Assembly: GCA_020024325.1 (NCBI GenBank)
Contig: JAHHTY010000004.1
Span: forward strand, 1-55,727
Source: Negativibacillus sp.
GTDB lineage: Bacteria; Bacillota; Clostridia; Oscillospirales; Ruminococcaceae
DNA length: 55,727 nt
Direction of reading: 5' to 3'
Below, piece by piece: positions 24,567 to 33,951 of this stretch (within the stretch, counting starts at the first letter, position 1; the number at the start of each line of letters is the position of its first letter). Under the pieces are notes generated by a model. That model made no database searches. It saw only the letters and a program-made list of their open reading frames with translations, and was not told where the DNA came from. Made by a program: the position numbers and the translations under genes.

Positions 24567-26459
24567 CTATTTCCCCTCTGTTACAAGGTTCAGGAGTTTT
24601 ACGTTTCTTGCAATAAACTGCGACATCTGCTCTGCACTTAATGGTTTATGAGCCATCATTGCAAGATCATAGATATGTTCGCAAACAAGCTGCTGATCTT
24701 CTTCTTTGAGATTTGGAATACTCTTGATGATTGGATTTTCACTGTTCAGCACCAAAGTCATCTGAGTTTGGTCCGCAAAGCTTTCTCCCAAAATACGGCT
24801 CATATCCTGAATTCTGCGTGCATACTCGGACAACAGGATAACTGCCGGTGTGTTCTGTGCTTTTAAGCTTTCTACCTGATATTGCAATTTGTCCTGTTTC
24901 AGATATTTCTTAAAGCAATCAATTAAGCCCTTGTTCTGCTCTTCCTCTGCCTTTTTGGCTTCCTCGGACTGTGCAACCTTGAGCGCATCCCCAAGATCAG
25001 AGTCGATACGAAGGAACTTCATCTGCTCCGGATTTTTATATTCCAGCAAACTGATAAAGTGCGGATCTATCACATGGGTCAAAACTGCTGCTGTTAAACC
25101 GTTTTCTTTAAACATCGAGATATACTGTGCCTGAAGATTTTCATCGGTAACATAGTAAATCTTGTTATCCTCAGTCTTTGGATACTCTTCCAAAGTCTTA
25201 TATTCCCCGTCAATGGTCTTTAACAGAATAATATCCTTCATGCGGTCATAGAATTTTTCATCTTTTACACAGCCAAATTTAATGAAGACAGAGATATCAT
25301 TCCAGTACTTTTCATAGGTTTCACGTTCGTTTTTGAAAATCTGGTGCAGTTTGTCCGAAACCTTTTTGGTAATATGCTGGGCAATTTTTTGTACTTCTCC
25401 ATCATTCTGTAAAAAGCTTCTGGAAACATTCAGCGGCATATCCGGGCAATCGATAACACCTTTCAGCAGCAGCAAAAATTCAGGGATAATCTCTTTAATA
25501 TTATCTGCGACAAATACCTGATTGCTGAATAGTTTTACCTGACCGGGAACAACTTCCAGTTTGTTGACCTGTTTTGGGAAGTACAGAATACCTTTGAGGT
25601 TAAAGGGGTAATCTACATTCAGATGAATCCAGAACAAAGGCTCGTTAAAATCCATAAATACCTTCTGGTAAAATGCCTTGTAATCCTCGTCGGTACAATC
25701 TTTTGGTGCTTTCAGCCAAAGCGGCTGCGTATCATTGATTGGTAATGGTTTTACAATCCGCTTTTTCTCGGTTCCGTCTTCGTTTAGCTCCGGTTTCCCC
25801 TGGTCATCATAAACGGTTCTTTCTTCGTCATGAGGATTCAGATAAACTTCATAAGGCATAAACTGGCAATATTTGTGCAGGATTTCTCGAATACGGCTTT
25901 CCTGCAAAAACTCTGTTTCTTCGTCAGAGATGTTCATAATGATAGTGGTGCCGTGTTCGCTGCGGGTGCCGTCACCGATTTCATAGGTTTCTTCTCCTTG
26001 AGAAACCCAGTGTACCGGTTTTGCCCCTTCTTTATAAGAAAGTGTTTCTATTTCTACTGTATTAGATACCATGAATGCAGAGTAAAATCCCAGGCCGAAG
26101 TGACCGATGATTCCTGCACTTTCCTCACTTTTTTCTTTATATTTTTCGAGAAACTCCTCTGCACCCGAAAAAGCAATCTGTGTGATATATCTTTCTACCT
26201 CATCTTCGGTCATACCTATACCGTTATCCGAAACGATGAGCTGTTTTTTCTCACTGTCAATGTTTACAATCACCTGTGGACGGAAATTTTCTTCCTCCGG
26301 GGCTTCCGAGATTCCTCTGAGGCTTTCCAGTTTCTTTATAGCATCGCAGCCGTTGGAAACAATTTCTCTTAAAAAAATGTCCTTGTCTGAATACAGCCAC
26401 TTCTTGATGATTGGAAACATATTCTTAGAATTAACACTAATTTGTCCTTCACGCTTCAT
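24567..26459 (-). CDS. htpG: Molecular chaperone HtpG (Hsp90)
   Basis: A 630-residue bacterial Hsp90. The GHKL ATPase domain is visible: SNGCDAIKK, VSDNGIGMTEDEV and GHFGLGFYSAFMV. The middle domain segment VDYPFNLKGILYFP and the NVSRSFLQ region follow, then a C-terminal dimerisation domain. I set the start at the ATG at 26459 (MKREGQISVNSKN), which has GGGAGG 9 bp upstream; the open frame runs on to 26525 without one. An AT-rich spacer of more than 500 bp lies before it. No CIRCE element is apparent by eye. Confidence 0.97.
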   Translation of the reverse strand: MKREGQISVNSKNMFPIIKKWLYSDKDIFLREIVSNGCDAIKKLESLRGISEAPEEENFRPQVIVNIDSEKKQLIVSDNGIGMTEDEVERYITQIAFSGAEEFLEKYKEKSEESAGIIGHFGLGFYSAFMVSNTVEIETLSYKEGAKPVHWVSQGEETYEIGDGTRSEHGTTIIMNISDEETEFLQESRIREILHKYCQFMPYEVYLNPHDEERTVYDDQGKPELNEDGTEKKRIVKPLPINDTQPLWLKAPKDCTDEDYKAFYQKVFMDFNEPLFWIHLNVDYPFNLKGILYFPKQVNKLEVVPGQVKLFSNQVFVADNIKEIIPEFLLLLKGVIDCPDMPLNVSRSFLQNDGEVQKIAQHITKKVSDKLHQIFKNERETYEKYWNDISVFIKFGCVKDEKFYDRMKDIILLKTIDGEYKTLEEYPKTEDNKIYYVTDENLQAQYISMFKENGLTAAVLTHVIDPHFISLLEYKNPEQMKFLRIDSDLGDALKVAQSEEAKKAEEEQNKGLIDCFKKYLKQDKLQYQVESLKAQNTPAVILLSEYARRIQDMSRILGESFADQTQMTLVLNSENPIIKSIPNLKEEDQQLVCEHIYDLAMMAHKPLSAEQMSQFIARNVKLLNLVTEGK

Positions 26460-27026
26460 AAAAAATAACCTCCCAGCGATAACTAAAATAATCGACTCTT
26501 TATAAAGCCCAAAACTCGCAAGCAATATTCTATATATACTCGTTCGAAATTATATTAAATCTACAAAAAATATTGTACTCTTTTGTTTTTAAATGTCAAT
26601 ATCCACCCGAAAAAGATTTACAATTTATCCTCATTTTATTCTTCTGCTTTCTTATAAAAAATGATTTTCAACAAAAAGTTTCCAACATTTTTCACATATA
26701 ATGTGTAAAACCTGTTTTATCATCCATAATAAAGGTATATCGGGCTGAAATATTCTATTTTTAAGCTGTTTTTCTATTGATATTACTTTTAGTAATCTAT
26801 GTTTTAAAATTATTAACATAAAATATGTATTTTACAATTCCTTTATTTATCAATTCTTTCCACGGTTTCAACAATGTTTTCAACATATTTTTATTTTATA
26901 TCTCTAAACTTATCGAATTTTGTTATACAATCGGGATAATTGCTTGATTTTTCTGACATTTCAACATTATCAACATAGTTTTAAACATTTTAATTGAAAT
27001 TCCCACAAAAGAAAGGTAGGTTAATC
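26460..27026. other. Long AT-rich spacer with repeated TTTCAACA-like boxes
   Basis: No gene is visible in this 567-bp stretch. Six copies of a (T/A)TTTCAACA-like word, all in the same orientation, occur in three close pairs: 26665 and 26679, 26865 and 26877, 26958 and 26967. The last copy, TTATCAACA, differs by one base from the DnaA box TTATCCACA. A TTTCCACGG (26858) and a TTTTTCACA (26688) are also similar. Promoters for htpG (left) and the small membrane protein (right) must lie here too. Confidence 0.55.
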
Positions 27027-27308
27027 ATGGTACGAGGAACCAACAAACGAATCATCGAAATTAACGACACCCAAAACCCTTACTTTGAGCGGGCTGTCCT
27101 CTATGTTAAGGATAGTCGAGCCGATTCTCCAAGAAAATCGCTGGAAAGTCAGGCGCAAAACTTTCTCAGCAACATCCGCACCCCGTTGCTGCATGGAAGC
27201 AAACCAAAGTTTTTATATTCTTCCAAAGGACGTTTCTGGTTTTTTGCCCTTCAGTTTCTTTTTTCCGCCGGCATAGGTTCTGTTATAACGCTGTTATTTC
27301 TTCATTAA
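27027..27308 (+). CDS. Small membrane protein of unknown function
   Basis: A 93-residue protein beginning MVRGTNKRIIEIND, with a soluble, basic N-terminal part (about residues 1-68) and one C-terminal membrane helix (about residues 70-92: WFFALQFLFSAGIGSVITLL). The tail-anchored layout suggests a cytoplasmic domain tethered at the membrane. I recognise no named family with confidence. The ATG at 27027 follows GAAAGGTAGG; an upstream ATG at 26994 has no site. It is followed 219 bp later by the rRNA methyltransferase gene, which is probably independent. Confidence 0.6.
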   Translation: MVRGTNKRIIEINDTQNPYFERAVLYVKDSRADSPRKSLESQAQNFLSNIRTPLLHGSKPKFLYSSKGRFWFFALQFLFSAGIGSVITLLFLH

Positions 27309-27527
27309 ATTTTTCTCCGATTGTTTCTTTAAAGGGCATATAAAAACTTTTTTATGAATTACCATATATGTAATGGAAATCCCTCTAAAATATGGTATAA
27401 TAATTTTGTATCTGATCTGTTCCTGCCTTTTCTCTCCTTGTTAATGATATGGAGGGAAAAGAGCAGCTGGACAGCAATCAAAAAAGCTTTATCACATATT
27501 TTTGACATATTCTCGGAGGAATCACAA

Positions 27528-28313
27528 GTGCCCAAAGAATTTACATCTGAAAAAAACAATATGGAAAGCTCTGTAATTGCCGGAAGAAACGCAGTTACTG
27601 AAGCACTGAAAAAAGGTCGCCCCATCGATTGTATCTATATTTTAAAAGGTGCAGAGCGTGGAAGCATGGGCAAAATTATCGCCCTTGCTAAAGAAAACGG
27701 TATTCCGATTAAGGATGCTGCACAGCAAAAACTGGATACTTTGTGCGATGGTGTTGTCCATCAAGGCGTTGTTGCCATGGCTGCCTGCCATGACTTTTCC
27801 AATATGGAGGACATCTTTGCAAAGGCCGGCGATGAACCGCCATTCATCATTATCTGCGATAATATTGAAGACCCCCATAATCTGGGAGCTATTATCCGTA
27901 CTGCTGAGGCAGCAGGTGCACATGGTGTCATCATCCCAAAACGCCGCGGCGTTGGCTTGACCGCTACTGTTGCTAAAACTTCTGCTGGAGCCGTTGAATA
28001 TATGCCTGTCGTTCGTGTTCCAAACATCGTTTCCACTATCGAAGAACTTAAACAAAAAGGTTTATGGATTTTCTGTGCAGATATGGACGGACAGCCTTGG
28101 TGTTCCACCGATATGGGCGGTCCAATCGGTGTGGTAGTCGGTGCTGAAGGCAGCGGTGTCAGCCGCCTGACAAAAGAACATTGTGATTTTGTCGTTTCTC
28201 TGCCAATGAACGGTCAGGTAAACTCCCTAAATGCTTCCGTTGCTGCTGCTATTGTAATTTATGAGGCAGTTCGTCAGCGCAGCGGTCTGCCCGCCTTTGT
28301 AAAAAAGAAATAA
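27528..28313 (+). CDS. rlmB: SpoU-family 23S rRNA 2'-O-methyltransferase (RlmB-like)
   Basis: A 261-residue SPOUT methyltransferase, the length typical of RlmB/TrmH-like enzymes that methylate the ribose of G2251 or a nearby 23S rRNA site. The N-terminal L30e-like substrate-binding domain starts at VIAGRNAVTEAL. The C-terminal knot has the three SpoU motifs: DNIEDPHNLGAIIRTAEA, then IGVVVGAEGSGVS, then LPMNGQVNSLNASVAAAI. The start is a GTG at 27528 with CGGAGGA 8 bp upstream; the open frame extends to 27354 but with no ribosome binding site there. It runs into the P-type ATPase-like gene 42 bp later. Confidence 0.92.
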   Translation: MPKEFTSEKNNMESSVIAGRNAVTEALKKGRPIDCIYILKGAERGSMGKIIALAKENGIPIKDAAQQKLDTLCDGVVHQGVVAMAACHDFSNMEDIFAKAGDEPPFIIICDNIEDPHNLGAIIRTAEAAGAHGVIIPKRRGVGLTATVAKTSAGAVEYMPVVRVPNIVSTIEELKQKGLWIFCADMDGQPWCSTDMGGPIGVVVGAEGSGVSRLTKEHCDFVVSLPMNGQVNSLNASVAAAIVIYEAVRQRSGLPAFVKKK

Positions 28314-28355
28314 ATCTCCTGTCAGAGAACAATTTAAACTAAGGAGAACATCAAT

Positions 28356-31184
28356 ATGAGCAAAAAATATAATGTGGACGATATTTTAAGCGAAATTAAG
28401 TCCAAAAAAGCACAGCAAAACAGCCTCTCTAGGCGTTCTGCTGTACATTCAGCGATGTCGGAAAATATGGACGATCCCCCCTTTTCCGCTACACCACAAA
28501 AACAATCTGGTTTAAAAGAAAATCTAAGTTCCCCTACTTCCTCTGCAAAAAAAGAAGCTATCTCATTAGATTCCGTTCGCAATGGAGAACAGTCGGCTCG
28601 CAGTGTCGAATCAAGCCGAGATTATTCTGAATTTGATAATACAGATGTTTTCTTTTCTTCCCTTACCAGCCATCGACACAAAACGATGGAGGAAGAACGG
28701 CAGGAACTGCTGCGACGCAAAGAGGAAGAAGAACGCCGGATAGCAGAAATCCAAAAGCAGGAAGCACTTAGAATAGCAGAGCTTCAAAAACAAACGGAGC
28801 GTAAACCGGAGGATGTTAAAAAGAAGGAAGATGAAATCACAGACTCCTTCTTTTTAGAACAGCAGCCTGCCGATTTACCTCCTACCTACGCAAGCACCCC
28901 CTTTGGTGAGATTGAGCCTACTACTCCTTCAAAAGATCAGCCCGATCCTATGCAGAAAAAGCAAACCGAATATCAAAAATATGTTTCCGGTTTTGGACGA
29001 AAATCAAAAAAGGAAAAATCTTCTCCCGAACCTGCACCTGAATCTGCTGCCGAATCTGCACCTGAATTTAATGTATCTTCTTTTGATCAATCTTCAGAAG
29101 ATTTCTTTACCGCAGCACAGATAACCGAGGAATTTGAGGCAACTCCTTTGTTTGCTTCCGAAAAACAAACAAAAACAGCGGTTGAAGATACACCAAATCC
29201 ATCCTTCCATGTTAATTTTCCAAAAGATATCGAAGATGATGCACAAACGGCTCCCAAGCCTCCACAGCAGCCAGCCAAAAAGGGCAAAAAGCAAGGTTTG
29301 TTCCGCAAACATCCGGAATTAAATTCCGGAGAAGAATTAGAGCAATCCAATTCTCGCCTTGGTTCCGCAGAAATTCCGGTTCCGGAACGTTTTCCCGAGG
29401 AAGAAGATGATAGTGAGCTGGAGGACTATTCCTCCCCAAAAGACAAAGCAGCCATTTTGCACGATATGAAGAATATCAAAACCGGATTGCTTGTCCGCAT
29501 CGGTGTCATGGTTGTTCTGTTTGGATTATCCCTCTATCTTGCCCTTGCTGCCAGAGATATTCAGATTGCAGGCGAACTGTTGCCGCTTCCAACCTTTATC
29601 CAGCCGGAAAGAAACTTGAGAGCATATATGATTGTTTCCTGTATTATTTCCACAATAGGTGCTCTTGTTTGCTCCAACACTGTGGGCGGCGGACTGCTTG
29701 CCATGCTCAAGTTTCGTGCTAACACCGATTCTTTGCCTATGCTTGCCCTGCTGGGAACCTTGGCCCAGGGAATCTGTTATATTATAAAGCCCGAATATTT
29801 CAGCACAGACAAGGCAGACTTTGGCAGTAACCTCTATCTGTTTTTCCCAATTGCCTTACTTGTCCTGTTGTTCAATCTGGTCGGAAAGATGCTGGTTATT
29901 CTAAGAATCCAAAATAACTTCAAACTTGTTGCATCCGAAAAACTCAAGCACGCTGCGGTGTTCTTAAAAGACCGTTCGCTGCTTAAAGAAATGTCCAAAG
30001 GTCTTTCTTTAGAGGAATATACCATTGCTTATCCTGAAACCAGCACGTTTTTATCTAACTTCTTGGATAATTCCTATTCTGAAGATCATGCCGAAAATAT
30101 GAGTCGTGTGCTGACCCCTGTTTGTCTGCTTGCCGGCATCATTTTGGCTGTCATTTCCTATCTGTTTAATAAAAACGCCGCAGTCGCAATATCGACCTTT
30201 ACTGCCGTTATGTGTGTCAGCGCGCCGTTAACTTCCACCATTGCTGCAAACCTTCCGCTGTATCGCCTGTCCCAGCGACTGATTCCTGCCGGTGCTATGG
30301 TTTCCGGCTACTCTGCCGTCGAAGCCTTCTCCCACACCGAAGCTGTTATCCTGGATGCAAAAGATCTGTTCCGTCCTTCCGATATTGTTTTACACGGAAT
30401 CAAGCCTTTTGACCAAAGCAAAATTGATTCGGTTATTCTGGATGCTGCCAGCGTTGTTTGCAACACCAACGGGATGTTGACCGATGTCTTTAACAAAATC
30501 ATCGGTTCCAATAAAGCAATGCTCCGCCCGGTTGAGAATGTCACCTATGAAGATTCTATGGGACTTTCTGCGTGGGTCGATGGAAAACGAGTTCTCATTG
30601 GTAATCGTGAACTGATGATAAATCACGGCATCGAGGTTCCAAGCAACGATTATGAGATGCGTTTTGTAAAGGATAGAAAAAACATCATCTATCTTGCAAA
30701 TTCCGGTCAGCTCTCAGCAATGTTTGTTATCAGCTACCGTCCAAATCAACAGACAAAAGAACAGTTAAATCAGCTTGCTGCGCGGGGAATGTATCTCATC
30801 ATCAACACCTCTGACCCAAATATTACAGAAGAAAAGATTCATGCTGTATATGACTTCCCGTTAGAACTTGTAAAACTGATGCCTGCAAAATTCCATGCAG
30901 TATATGGAGAGCTAACCGCTACCAAAGAACGCTCTCCTGCAAAGATTGGCTTCATCGGTTCCACCCGTATGATGGTAACTTCTATTCTGAATTGTATGAC
31001 AGCAAAAACCGCTATTGACCAAGCTGTTTTAATTCAGATGATTTCTCTGGTTGTAGGATATGCTTTGGTTGCTCTGTTCTCATTGATGGGCAATCTATCT
31101 TATCTGAGCATCCTTCACCTGATTATGTTCCAGATTATCTGGGCACTGATTGGAATTATTATTCCAAACTTAAAGAAATATTAA
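28356..31184 (+). CDS. P-type ATPase-like pseudoenzyme with long disordered N-terminal region
   Basis: A 942-residue membrane protein. Residues 1-370 are charged and low-complexity, with an E/R/K-rich coiled coil at about 110-150 and P/S/E-rich repeats after it. Then come about eight membrane helices laid out as in heavy-metal (P1B) ATPases (four at about 375-516, two at 585-636, two at 887-937). After the sixth helix the sequence aligns with P1B pumps, but CPC is CVSAP and the DKTGT phosphorylation motif is DAKDLF (Asp667 onward). TGDN and GDGIND are also lost, and no TGE actuator loop is seen. The nucleotide-domain motif VLIGNRELM is kept. It therefore cannot pump by the normal cycle and may be a structural or signalling protein. 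It follows rlmB by 42 bp. Confidence 0.75.
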   Translation: MSKKYNVDDILSEIKSKKAQQNSLSRRSAVHSAMSENMDDPPFSATPQKQSGLKENLSSPTSSAKKEAISLDSVRNGEQSARSVESSRDYSEFDNTDVFFSSLTSHRHKTMEEERQELLRRKEEEERRIAEIQKQEALRIAELQKQTERKPEDVKKKEDEITDSFFLEQQPADLPPTYASTPFGEIEPTTPSKDQPDPMQKKQTEYQKYVSGFGRKSKKEKSSPEPAPESAAESAPEFNVSSFDQSSEDFFTAAQITEEFEATPLFASEKQTKTAVEDTPNPSFHVNFPKDIEDDAQTAPKPPQQPAKKGKKQGLFRKHPELNSGEELEQSNSRLGSAEIPVPERFPEEEDDSELEDYSSPKDKAAILHDMKNIKTGLLVRIGVMVVLFGLSLYLALAARDIQIAGELLPLPTFIQPERNLRAYMIVSCIISTIGALVCSNTVGGGLLAMLKFRANTDSLPMLALLGTLAQGICYIIKPEYFSTDKADFGSNLYLFFPIALLVLLFNLVGKMLVILRIQNNFKLVASEKLKHAAVFLKDRSLLKEMSKGLSLEEYTIAYPETSTFLSNFLDNSYSEDHAENMSRVLTPVCLLAGIILAVISYLFNKNAAVAISTFTAVMCVSAPLTSTIAANLPLYRLSQRLIPAGAMVSGYSAVEAFSHTEAVILDAKDLFRPSDIVLHGIKPFDQSKIDSVILDAASVVCNTNGMLTDVFNKIIGSNKAMLRPVENVTYEDSMGLSAWVDGKRVLIGNRELMINHGIEVPSNDYEMRFVKDRKNIIYLANSGQLSAMFVISYRPNQQTKEQLNQLAARGMYLIINTSDPNITEEKIHAVYDFPLELVKLMPAKFHAVYGELTATKERSPAKIGFIGSTRMMVTSILNCMTAKTAIDQAVLIQMISLVVGYALVALFSLMGNLSYLSILHLIMFQIIWALIGIIIPNLKKY

Positions 31185-31226
31185 AACAGCAAAAAGCCGG
31201 AGCGAAAGCTCCGGCTTTTTGCTGTT
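31185..31226. terminator. Strong bidirectional terminator
   Basis: A perfect 19-bp stem (31185-31203 with 31208-31226) capped by a GAAA loop, right after the stop of the P-type ATPase-like gene. Internal A- and T-runs let it act on both strands. Confidence 0.9.
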
Positions 31227-31323
31227 CCCATGTCGAGATTGCTCGACCGAATTTGTTTTGTAGGGGTAATACAGAGGGGATTTTGCTTCTTCTAACTGTC
31301 AAAAATAAAAAAGCTACTGAATA

Positions 31324-31707
31324 TTAGCCGTTTTTCTTTTCTTCCAGCCACTGGGAAAGCTCATCAATGTCCTGTTCAGTCAGGTCATTGTTATCATACA
31401 GAGTATTTACCAAACTCATAAAAGAATTCTTATGCAGTTTCTTAATGAAGTTTTTTGTTTCATACTCCATGTATTCCTCACGCTCCACTTGAGGATAATA
31501 AATTCTTTCTCTGCCTCGCTTCTCAGAAGAAAGGAAGCCTCTGTCAATTAAACGGGAAAGAAGAGTCAACAAAGTAGAAATATTCCAATTTTTTTCATTG
31601 CTGACAACCTTCATAACATCGTTAGTCGACATTGGCGGAGTGCTATCCCAAATAGCTTTCATAACTTCCAATTCCGCATCTGGCAGTCTTCTCATCTTGT
31701 TAAACAT
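31324..31707 (-). CDS. BlaI/MecI/CopY-family transcriptional repressor
   Basis: A 127-residue winged-helix repressor. LPDAELEVMKAIWDSTPPMSTNDV at the N-terminus, NISTLLTLLSRLIDRGFLSSEKRGRERIYYPQV as the recognition helix and wing, and a C-terminal dimerisation helix fit BlaI/MecI/CopY. No BlaR1-type sensor protease or beta-lactamase is next to it, so the signal is unknown; orphan members often control other genes. The ATG at 31707 (MFNKMRRLPD) has GGTGA upstream. It is convergent with the P-type ATPase-like gene and divergent from the DEAD-box helicase gene, across a 270-bp spacer. Confidence 0.9.
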   Translation of the reverse strand: MFNKMRRLPDAELEVMKAIWDSTPPMSTNDVMKVVSNEKNWNISTLLTLLSRLIDRGFLSSEKRGRERIYYPQVEREEYMEYETKNFIKKLHKNSFMSLVNTLYDNNDLTEQDIDELSQWLEEKKNG

Positions 31708-31899
31708 AGTATTCACCAACCCTCTCCACCTGTGTTTTTGTAGATTCTTCCACACATATAATTATTACAAGTATAGCATTATTTGTCAATAGATTTTAAT
31801 AGTTTTTTCAATTTTATTCCGTTTTAAACAAAAATTTTTTCCCAATATTGGTGACTTCTCCTCCTTTATCCAAAGACTTTTTATTCCTTTTACATTTCG

Positions 31900-31929
31900 T
31901 TGACATCTGTCTTGAGTAAATGATACACT
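31900..31929 (+). promoter_or_regulatory. Promoter of the DEAD-box helicase operon
   Basis: TTGACA (31900-31905) and TACACT (31924-31929), 18 bp apart, about 50 bp before the helicase start codon. Confidence 0.65.
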
Positions 31930-31977
31930 ATATAAAAATAGATGTTGATATGTATTTATAAGTAAGAAAGGAATTAT

Positions 31978-33918
31978 ATGAATTCAATTTTATTTGACCA
32001 ACTTCCGCTCACCGAACAAATCCAGCGTGCTGTAAAAGAAATGGGGTTTGATTCTCCTACACCCATTCAAGCACAAAGCATTCCTCTGATTCTGGAAGGG
32101 CATGACGTTGTCGGTCGTTCCCAGACCGGAACCGGAAAAACTGCTGCATTCGGTATTCCTGCAATTCAAATGATTAACCCTCAGCTTGACCGCCGTATGG
32201 CGCAGGTTCTGTTGCTTTGTCCGACCCGTGAACTTGCTGTTCAGGCTTGCGAGGAATTGAAAAAACTCTCCCGCTACACCCACGGTGTTCATATTTGCGC
32301 TGTATATGGCGGAGCACCCATTGAACGCCAAATTGTCCAGCTCAAGGACGCAAACATTGTGGTCGGCACACCGGGACGTGTTATGGACCATCTGCGCCGC
32401 CGCACTTTAAAAATTTCCGATTTGAGAATGGTTATACTTGATGAAGCGGATGAAATGCTCAGCATGGGCTTTCGTGAGGATATCGAAACCATTTTGACCC
32501 AAGCACCGCAAGAACGTCAAACCATTCTGTTTTCTGCTACCATGCCGCAGGAGATTATGAAGCTCATTAACAACTACCAAAAGGACCCTGAGCTTGTAGA
32601 AATCAATAAATCTCAGGTTGCTTTAAACAGCATCGAACAGTTTTACTATGATATTCCAACCGGACGCAAAAACGATGCTCTTGCCTTGCTGCTGCACTAC
32701 CACAACCCTTCCCGTTCCATCATCTTCTGCAACACCAAAAAGATGGTAGAAGAACTGAGCAACTGGCTGATTGACCATGGATTCAAAGCAGAAGGACTGC
32801 ACGGCGACCTCAAACAGTCCCAGCGTACCACCGTTATGGATTCCTTTAAGGCAGGACGCACCGCTATTCTGGTTGCCACCGATGTTGCAGCACGCGGAAT
32901 TGATGTCGATGACATCAACTGTGTTTTTAACTATGACATTCCGCAAAACGCCGAATACTATGTTCACCGCATTGGAAGAACCGGACGTGCCGGAAAAAGC
33001 GGTTGTGCATTTACCCTTTGCTGCGGTCGCTTCCAACTGCGTCAGATGGAGCAAATTTCCCGCATTTCTAAAGCAGATGTTCAGCTTTGCCCTGTACCAA
33101 TGCCGGATCAAATTTTACAAAAGCAGCATGAAGAAGGTGCTGCTGAGCTGCGCAGTCTGCTGAACGAAAAAACCGAATTTCCTTACATGGATATGGTTCT
33201 TTCTCTCATGCAGCCACAGGATGAGGATACTGCTCTTTCTTTTTCTGCCGAGCAAATTGCCGCTGCTGCTCTCGAACTTCTTTATGGTTCCCGTCTGAAA
33301 AAATTGCCAAACGGTGATGGACTGAACCGAGAGAAAAAACGCCGTTCTCCAAAAGATTATGTTAAGCTGTTAATCAATGCCGGTCACGATGCCCGCATGG
33401 TTCCAAACTTCATTGTTGGTGCCATTGCAGAACGCACTGCCCTTTCGGGACGAGATATCGGTAAAATCGAAATCTTTGAAACAAATACAACAGTGGAAAT
33501 TCCTCAGGAACAGGCGGAGGAAGTCCTCAATGCAATGCAGGACTGCCGCATCAACGGTAAAAAGGTCAACACAACTGTTTTAAAATCCAAACCTTCCAAC
33601 CGTAAGAACTATGCCGATGGTCCGAAAAAAGGTGGATTTAAAAACGACTCCTCTGACCGCAGAAAAGGCAGTTTTAAAAACGATTTCTCTGACCGCAGAA
33701 AAGGCAGCTTTAAAAACGACTCTCGTGACCGTGACTACCGCTCCTTTAAAAAATCCCCGCATGAAAAGAAATCCTATTCAGAACGATTTGAAGCTTATAT
33801 GCCAAAAGAAAAAGGACAGGTCAACGGCAAAAAGTTCTCTAAGAAAGGGGACTTTTCCTCCAAAAAAGGTTCCTCAAAAAACTATGGAAAAAGCCGTGAT
33901 AACCGCAGGGGGAAATAA
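31978..33918 (+). CDS. deaD: DEAD-box ATP-dependent RNA helicase (DeaD/CsdA type)
   Basis: A 646-residue DEAD-box helicase of the long DeaD/CsdA class, involved in ribosome assembly and mRNA turnover, particularly in the cold. Motifs in order are the Q motif (SPTPIQAQSIP), Walker A QTGTGKTAAF, PTRELA, DEADEML, SATMP, and HRIGRTGRAGK. A DbpA-type RNA-binding domain follows at about residues 455-535. The C-terminal tail is basic and repetitive, with three 12-residue repeats FKND-x-x-DRRKG encoded at 33634-33741. The start has an AAAGGAATT site. It begins an operon with the glycosylase and the GH18 lipoprotein. Confidence 0.95.
   Translation: MNSILFDQLPLTEQIQRAVKEMGFDSPTPIQAQSIPLILEGHDVVGRSQTGTGKTAAFGIPAIQMINPQLDRRMAQVLLLCPTRELAVQACEELKKLSRYTHGVHICAVYGGAPIERQIVQLKDANIVVGTPGRVMDHLRRRTLKISDLRMVILDEADEMLSMGFREDIETILTQAPQERQTILFSATMPQEIMKLINNYQKDPELVEINKSQVALNSIEQFYYDIPTGRKNDALALLLHYHNPSRSIIFCNTKKMVEELSNWLIDHGFKAEGLHGDLKQSQRTTVMDSFKAGRTAILVATDVAARGIDVDDINCVFNYDIPQNAEYYVHRIGRTGRAGKSGCAFTLCCGRFQLRQMEQISRISKADVQLCPVPMPDQILQKQHEEGAAELRSLLNEKTEFPYMDMVLSLMQPQDEDTALSFSAEQIAAAALELLYGSRLKKLPNGDGLNREKKRRSPKDYVKLLINAGHDARMVPNFIVGAIAERTALSGRDIGKIEIFETNTTVEIPQEQAEEVLNAMQDCRINGKKVNTTVLKSKPSNRKNYADGPKKGGFKNDSSDRRKGSFKNDFSDRRKGSFKNDSRDRDYRSFKKSPHEKKSYSERFEAYMPKEKGQVNGKKFSKKGDFSSKKGSSKNYGKSRDNRRGK
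33634..33741 (+). repeat. Three 36-bp tandem repeats inside the helicase gene
   Basis: Copies at 33634-33669, 33670-33705 and 33706-33741 encode FKND-containing 12-residue units; the first two are almost identical and the third is diverged. They form part of the basic RNA-binding tail. Confidence 0.85.
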
Positions 33919-33951
33919 TTCCCCCTTTTCCTGATGGAAGGAGGTATTTCA

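Noticed and set aside
26460..27026. Replication origin
   Set aside because: The boxes resemble DnaA sites, but neither dnaA, dnaN nor rpmH is nearby and the boxes deviate from the consensus; kept only as an observation.
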